60,000 bases of DNA from Tubulanus polymorphus (taxonomy: Eukaryota > Nemertea > Palaeonemertea > Tubulaniformes > Tubulanidae): contig NC_134027.1 in assembly GCF_964204645.1 (NCBI RefSeq), positions 20,388,485 to 20,448,484 on the forward strand. The letters run 5' to 3'. Each line of letters starts with the position of its first letter. The stretch's first letter is position 1. This document shows positions 54,505-60,000 of the stretch, in pieces. Both the position numbers and the translations under genes were made by a program. The notes under the pieces are model-generated. The model had not been told where the DNA came from. It searched no databases and saw only the letters and a list, made by a program, of their open reading frames with translations.

Positions 54505-55790
54505 TTATTAATAATCTATCAGCAACATATGCCTCTAAATGGCGATTACACATTAATCATGGTAAATCAAAGGTCATTGTATTTGAGAAACGAAAAAACC
54601 CGTAATAGACCGCAGTTTTTTATAAACGGTCACGTTATTGAGGTGGTAGATGATTTTAAGTACTTAGGTATAATATTCACTTATCATGGTAAAATAACTC
54701 TTATGTAGGAAGACTATGTATGTTTAAGCACAAAGGGCTATGTTCTATGTCCTGAAGAAGGTTCAACAGTACTCAATAAGTACATATATGGCCCTACAAC
54801 TTTACGATAGTATAGTACTCTGTGTCCTGTTATTTGGTTGCGAGGTGTGGGGCTACGAAAACCTAAATTCAATCGAAAAAATCCAGTTGACCTTTTTCTA
54901 ATTATCTGCTTAAATTAAAAAAGTCCACACCATTAATTTTTGTGTATTTAGAATTAGGTCGTCTACCTCTTCAAAACGTTGTTAAACGCAGAATGATGAA
55001 ATTCTGGTCAAGGTTGGTTAATGAAGATAATTTATCCTCAAGAATTTATAGATGTATCTATGACCTAATCTATGACCTAGCCATTAATGGTATCCATTTA
55101 GATTGGATTTCTTTTCTTCAGAACATTTTAGAAACAAGCGGTTTGGGTTACTTGTGGTATAATCATCAATCCATGGATCCAGAATTTATTGCGCACAGTC
55201 CTTTCGACTTAAAGATCAATATATTCAGAATTGGCAAGCTCAATGTAGTGAAAGTACCGTCGCCGACTCTTATAGAATATTCAAAACAGTATGGGGTTTT
55301 GAAAAATACGTAACTGATCTCCCTTGTGATTTAAGAATATCATTTTGCAGGTTTCGTTGCTCTAACCATACCCTACCTATAGAAGTTGGTAGATACCAAC
55401 GTATCCCAAGGGAGGATAGACTGTGCACGAAATGCCAGCTTGCTGTTGTTTGTGATGAATACCACTTCATCTTGGTTTGCCCTTTTTGGAAAATATTAGG
55501 CAGACCTACATCAAAGAATACTATAGGAGTAAACCTAGTGTAGTAAAATTTCAAAAACTGTTGAATTCCTCTGGTAAGACGCGTTTGTCTCTTGTTAACT
55601 ACGTAAGAAAAGGCATGGCCTTTTATCAAATAACATATAGTAAAATAATCATGATGTTTTTCTCACTGTCGATTTATGTACACCTAAGCCTGTCATTTTC
55701 CTGTATATTGTTTTCTTTTCTCGTATTGATCTGCTCTGTGCAAAAATGTCTTTTGTTGAGCAATAAACTTTTGAATTGAATTGAATTCAA
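54505..55790 (+). pseudogene. LINE A, 3' part: end of RT and C-terminal domain
   Basis: Picks up the LINE A RT after LINE B: LSATYASKWRLHINHGKSKV, then QFFINGHVIEVVDDFKYLGI (the usual block after YADD), then MKFWSRLVNEDNLSSRIYRC, CRFRCSNHTLPIEVGRY, RLCTKCQLAVVCDEYHFILV with CPFW, a Cys/His segment typical of LINE C-termini. Frame breaks are frequent. It ends near a GAATTGAATTGAATTC tail, a plausible 3' end. Confidence 0.75.
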
Positions 55791-56040
55791 GATAATAATT
55801 TGGAGTAGCATATCAGAATTCTGGATTGAAAGGGTTTCCATATTTCGTGGACGTTGATAGTTCTTATCGAATAATTCCTCATTGCGTTGACGTCATCCAG
55901 GTTCTGCAGCGTATGTAGCCTAGTATTCGCTGCATAGCCAACAAGCACGCGTTAATTTTGAAGTAAATCTCTCCCTTCTGAGGCCAATATGATACAGGGA
56001 ACACATTTCTCTCCTGGAAAACACCAGTTTCGTCATATCG
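55791..56040. other. No gene seen
   Basis: Unique-looking sequence after the LINE A tail. Confidence 0.3.
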
Positions 56041-56049
56041 CGGAATTGC

Positions 56050-56275
56050 TGGGTGTTACTAAAACTATGCACTACTAAAACGAAGACCTATGCACCCGAG
56101 AAAAATAACCGAACACTTTACGTTTCATTATGTATGTTTATATCTAGTAGGTCCCTTTGCATTTACTCATCGACAGAGGTGGTTGAATATACAGATAGCA
56201 CCCCTAGTTATGATTTCTAATGAGTGCATTGGTCTTCGGTCTTCGTTTTAGTAGTGCATAGTTTTAATAACACAC
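56050..56275. mobile_element. MITE with 8-9 bp target duplication (hAT-like by duplication length)
   Basis: Inverted arms GTGTTACTAAAACTATGCAC (left) and GTGCATAGTTTTAATAACAC (right) are flanked by CGGAATTGC direct repeats at 56041-56049 and 56276-56284. A duplication of 8-9 bp suggests hAT. The interior has no coding sequence. Confidence 0.75.
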
Positions 56276-56284
56276 CGGAATTGC

Positions 56285-57590
56285 AGAATGTTAGAAAACA
56301 TGGAATTTTTCATTTTTACTATAAATAGTAACAACCGGGTTTTTTTCCGCGGGGATACCCTTTGTTCGACAATGCACGCGTGTAAAAGTTTATAAAAGCT
56401 GAATGGTATTAAAACGGTTTCTATTTTTAATTCAGCTCTTTGAGGAAGCTGTTACACAGTAACTTCTACGTGTTGGTTCATTGGGTCTAAAAAATCTTAC
56501 TATTGGTACTAGACAGCGCTCTCTATCAAAAAATGATGAAAGGAACCGGTGCTTGTTTGATCGTAGCACATTTCCCGTTTGCAGCCATCTCGAACTGTCC
56601 GACCTGCAGCGACCGTGCTCCATCCCCAAACTGATAATTTCGGATTCTACGAGTCCGCAGGAAGTCGATTACCTTCGATAACCGGAGTTTGCACTGGTGT
56701 CTGGTCACTTTTCCCGATTAGATTCTGACTGCTGCTGAACGATTCTCATTACGTGTATCGTCTTCTTCAATCGGATTCTTTCGTTATAATAATCTTCTGA
56801 GGATATGCGATATTTAGAAATTTCATCAAAGACTTGGAAACATTTAATTCAGTAATGCTCTTTTCTTTTCGGTTTTGATTGTTTTACAACTTTAAAATAT
56901 GGATTTAATTGTAAGAACTTGAAACCATTCAGTGGCGGATCCAGGCGCTGCGGTCACGCGATTCCCCTCTAAGTTCAGACAAAATTAATCACATCTTTAG
57001 ATAATCGCTACGCAGCACAATTTCGTTTGACCTCGTGAGTTTGAACCTCTCGAATCCAATTTGTGAAATACTGCAATAAGTCTTATCTTAGATAAAATAA
57101 AATACGTACATTATGAAGAAATTCAAGAAACAGTGAGTTGAATTTGATTCCGGAACCCAGTTCTCCACTGAGGAATTTGTGTATTAATAGGGCAAAGGAG
57201 AGATCGATATTAATATTTTCATAATGGCTGAGATATTAATTCTTATATTATCTTTTAACAATAATTTTCACTTCCTTATTATCCACAGGGTTGGTAGATA
57301 AGATATATGACGTAATGTGGGGAATAACTCGGAATACAACATTGCAGAAGATACGAAGTTTATTATACTGACCTGACCGAAGCCAAGCACAGTTAAGCAA
57401 ATTGGCTTCCCTCCTCGACAAATAGTAAATGGCAAATGCATGGATTTAACTATAGTCAGAATTATTGTATGAATACTGACAAATATTACCTAATGACCAA
57501 AGAGAAATGTTTGTGTATACAAGTTCTGTCCAATGAACAAATGGCATTGATGTCACTAGCAGACAACCAATATATAGCAATGAAAACTAT
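56285..57590. other. No gene seen
   Basis: Short ORFs only, overlapping on both strands, with no domain. The phrase CAGTGGCGGATCCAGG near 56933 also occurs in part near 39255 (TGTGGCGGATCCAGGGG) and may mark a dispersed repeat end. Confidence 0.3.
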
Positions 57591-57632
57591 TACATGAAAC
57601 AGCCAGAATATATCCGTTTCCCCAGTGACATC

Positions 57633-57922
57633 AACTCCCACTATGTATACTCGTCCACTATAGAGTATTGGGAGGAAATGACTTTTTGTGGACGAATGTA
57701 CATGGAGGCAAGAAAGATAGAGATAGGGAGGGTGGGAGGGAGCCAAAAAACACATCCTAAGTCAACACCAGAGGGGAAACGTGAGGGTCCATCCAGCCAC
57801 AATACGGACTCATCGTCCACCGAGTCTTCAGGCAAACTGTGTAGTATCAGATTATTACACTGGTGTCGCTCCCCTTATGTATACTCGTCCACTATAGAGT
57901 ATTGGGAGGAAATGACTTTCGC
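57633..57922 (+). repeat. Pair of about 50-bp direct repeats
   Basis: ATGTATACTCGTCCACTATA with GAGTATTGGGAGGAAATGAC occurs at about 57640-57682 and 57877-57917. The region between is GA-rich. The adjacent phrase CAGGCAAACTGTGTAGT with ATCAGATTATTACACTGG (57831-57861) recurs near 59877, so this is part of a dispersed repeat family. Confidence 0.7.
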
Positions 57923-58178
57923 ATTCCGATTGAATATGCAGGGACCCAGATGATCAGATCAGGCAACTATCTATCCTTTTCCCCTTTCTCATGCCTCTCT
58001 CCTTCTCTCAAAACTCATCAACAAAAAGAGAGAGGGATGGGAGGACGTCTAGATATTTCCAAACAAGCTTATAGGCCTAACAGCAAACCTCTCTTCCCTA
58101 AACTTACAAAGTCGTGAGAGAATGGGACTTGTGTTTGTAAGTGATAGATATCCAAGCACAGGTCTAAACAATCAGGCA

Positions 58179-58775
58179 GCTGCTTCTTGATGGTAGACTA
58201 CCACAGTGCATGTTCAACCTGGGGCAAAAACCCACCCCGGTAGCCAAGAATAATTAAATAAGCAATAAAGATAAATGCAGAAAATTGCGTCAATTGCTAC
58301 AAAATATAACCAGGGTTAGGAAGCCCCAGACCGAACTCGCGTGAACAAAGTCCACTAGGGTAAAAGTCACCCTGAGAACGACGAGTAAATTCCCAAACGC
58401 CCAAGCCAAACAAGGGTTAAAGAACCGAGGTAAAGACCTGCAGAGACCTCTAAAGATCCACGGGCAAGAAATTTGCCGGTTGACCAAATTGTGAGTTTGA
58501 GCAGCTGCTTCTTGATGGTAGGATTCCACAGTGCAAGTTCAACCTGGGGCAAAAACCCACCCCGGTAGCCAAGGAAAAAATTAAACAAGCAATAAAGATG
58601 AAAGCAGAAAATTGCGTCAATTAATACAAAATATAACCAGGGTGGGAAGCCCGCTAGGGTATGAGTCACCCTGAGAACGACGAGGAAATTCCCAAACGCT
58701 TGAGCAAAACAAGGGTTAAAGAACCGAGGTAAAGACCTACAGAGACCTCAAAAGATCCAAGGGCAAGAGATTTAG
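58179..58775 (+). repeat. Tandem duplication, unit about 320 bp
   Basis: Copy 1 (about 58179-58476) and copy 2 (about 58501-58775) share GCAGCTGCTTCTTGATGGTA, CAACCTGGGGCAAAAACCCA and GGTTAAAGAACCGAGGTAAA in the same order, with moderate divergence and a small deletion in copy 2. No coding content. Confidence 0.85.
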
Positions 58776-59030
58776 TGCATATCACATGCAGTGGATCAGA
58801 TAACAATGACAAAAGCTTACTATAATGCAAGTATAGCAGACCGAGATATCTCAATAATAACAAAAATAAAATGTATGAATTTGTGAGCAGTATTCGCTGT
58901 TAATAATATGACACACTAAAACCAAACTACGTGTAACACATTCTAGCCAAAAATGTTACCGGCCTCGCTAGCCATATACTTAGCTAACGCAAGCCATTAA
59001 CCCTTTAGCCATTGCTTGCCACACATTTTT

Positions 59031-59815
59031 TTCTGCCCAACCTCACTAGTTGTCACAAAATCTTAACTGCCCAACCTCACTAGATGTCACAAAATCTTAA
59101 CAGCCCAACCTCACTAGTTGGCACAAAATCTTAACTGTCCAACCTCACTAGTTGGCGCAAAATCTTTTCTGCCCAACCTCACTAGTTGGCGCAAAATCTT
59201 TTCTGCCGAACCTCACTAGTTGGCGCAAAATCTTCACTGCCCAACCTCACTAGTTGGCGCAAAATCTTCACTGCCCAACCTCACTAGTTGGCGCCAAAAT
59301 CTTCGCTGCCCAACCTCACTAGTTGGTGCAAAATCTTAACTGCCCAACCTCACTAGTTGGCGCAAAATCTTCACTGCCCAACCTCACTAGTTGGCGCAAA
59401 ATCTTCACTGCCCAACCTCACTTGTTGGCGCAAAATCTTCACTGCCCAACCTCACTAGTTGGCGCAAAATCTTCACTGCCCAACCTCACTTGTTGGCGCA
59501 AAATCTTCACTGCCCAACCTCACTAGTTGGCGCAAAATCTTCACTGCCCAACCTCACTAGTTGGCGCAAAATCTTCACTGCCCAACCTCGCTAGTTGGCG
59601 CAAAATCTTCACTGCCCAACCTCACTAGTTGGCACAAAATCTTCACTGCCCAACCTCGCTAGTTGGCGCAAAATCTTCACTGCCCAACCTCACTAGTTGG
59701 CACAAAATCTTCACTGCCCAACCTCACTAGTTGGCGCAAAATCTTCACTGCCCAACCTCACTAGTTGGCGCAAAATCTAAATCATAAAACTTCCGAAGCC
59801 CCAACCTCACTAGTT
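59031..59815 (+). repeat. 34-bp minisatellite, about 23 copies
   Basis: The unit is TCTTCACTGCCCAACCTCAC followed by TAGTTGGCGCAAAA. Each copy contains the partial dyad CCAAC...GTTGG. The first copies are more divergent (TTAACTG, TGTCAC) and the later ones nearly identical, as expected for expansion from one side. Confidence 0.95.
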
Positions 59816-60000
59816 GGTAAAGAAATAAGACGGAATGCTCACCAGTCAAAAGTCGACCGATCGGGCTGAAGACTTCAGGCAAACTGTGTAGTGTCAGATT
59901 ATTACACTGGTGTCGCTGATGTCACTGAGAAACTTTAAGAAACTGACCTGTGTCCAGTAGAATAGTAATAGGATAGTAAATCAGATAGGTGGCACTTAAC
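59816..60000. other. No gene seen; second copy of a dispersed repeat phrase
   Basis: CTTCAGGCAAACTGTGTAGT with GTCAGATTATTACACTGG at about 59872-59911 repeats the phrase at 57826-57861. Confidence 0.4.

Noticed and set aside
59323-59594. Repetitive ORFs with LVGAKSSLPNLTS in the 34-bp array
   Set aside because: 34 is not a multiple of 3 and the frames simply cycle; they are artefacts of the repeat.
59031-59815. CRISPR-like array
   Set aside because: Units are contiguous 34-bp tandem copies with no unique spacers, and the genome is eukaryotic.
1-60000. tRNA and rRNA genes
   Set aside because: I looked for tRNA-like A/B boxes and conserved rRNA blocks by eye and saw none that I could support.

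Overview
This is a transposon-rich window from an animal nuclear genome, most likely a marine invertebrate. The evidence is an intron-containing SLC22-type transporter gene with GT-AG junctions, relics of BEL/Pao, MULE, LINE, Polinton and long-TIR DNA transposons, and several minisatellites. I cannot fix the phylum from sequence alone. The only host gene I can fully support is the ten-exon transporter at 12.3-15.2 kb, whose exons join into one 536-codon frame.

Layout. 1-2.7 kb: decayed BEL/Pao retroelement, minus strand, running off the left edge. 3.2-8.3 kb: small non-autonomous inverted-repeat elements and an LTR-like stretch. 9.2-10.3 kb: broken MULE-type transposase. 10.7-12.0 kb: coiled-coil ORFs between two near-identical 155-bp direct repeats. 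12.3-15.2 kb: SLC22 gene, with a decayed copy of its exon 2 at 16.2 kb. 18.0-18.9 kb: minisatellite with inverted 42-bp arrays around a 50-bp array. 55.8-60 kb: small repeats, a 320-bp tandem duplication and a 34-bp minisatellite.

The core (19.4-55.8 kb) is a stack of nested insertions. LINE A (L1-like ORF1, endonuclease, RT) is split near 22.14/54.5 kb by LINE B (CR1/Jockey-like). LINE B is split inside its RT by a Polinton/Maverick at 24256-52642 with 6-bp target duplications AATAGA. The Polinton major capsid gene is split by an 11.7-kb long-TIR transposon at 28579-40300 with apparent 4-bp duplication ATCA. That element contains a roughly 1-kb foldback element at 31.8-32.8 kb. Without the guest, the Polinton is about 16.7 kb, a normal size for the group.

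The Polinton carries a coherent virus-like gene set: protein-primed PolB, retrovirus-type integrase with a chromodomain-like tail, A32-like packaging ATPase, double jelly-roll major capsid, minor capsid (penton), a zinc-finger protein with a possible VLTF3-like C-terminus, and several small membrane/coiled-coil proteins. I did not find an adenovirus-type protease. Nearly every gene starts at the same motif, AATTTTTT followed a few bases later by TATAAATG or TAAATG, so start codon and promoter-like box are fused. The two outermost genes start inside the terminal inverted repeats and share one promoter.

The most striking observation is an intein with a LAGLIDADG homing-endonuclease region. It sits exactly inside the PolB catalytic motif C (after YFD, before TDA) and is about 355 residues long, with one frameshift. 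The Polinton is dead: stops, frameshifts and two internal PolB deletions are visible, one removing motif A. It should be read as a fossil of a virus-like element that carried an intein.
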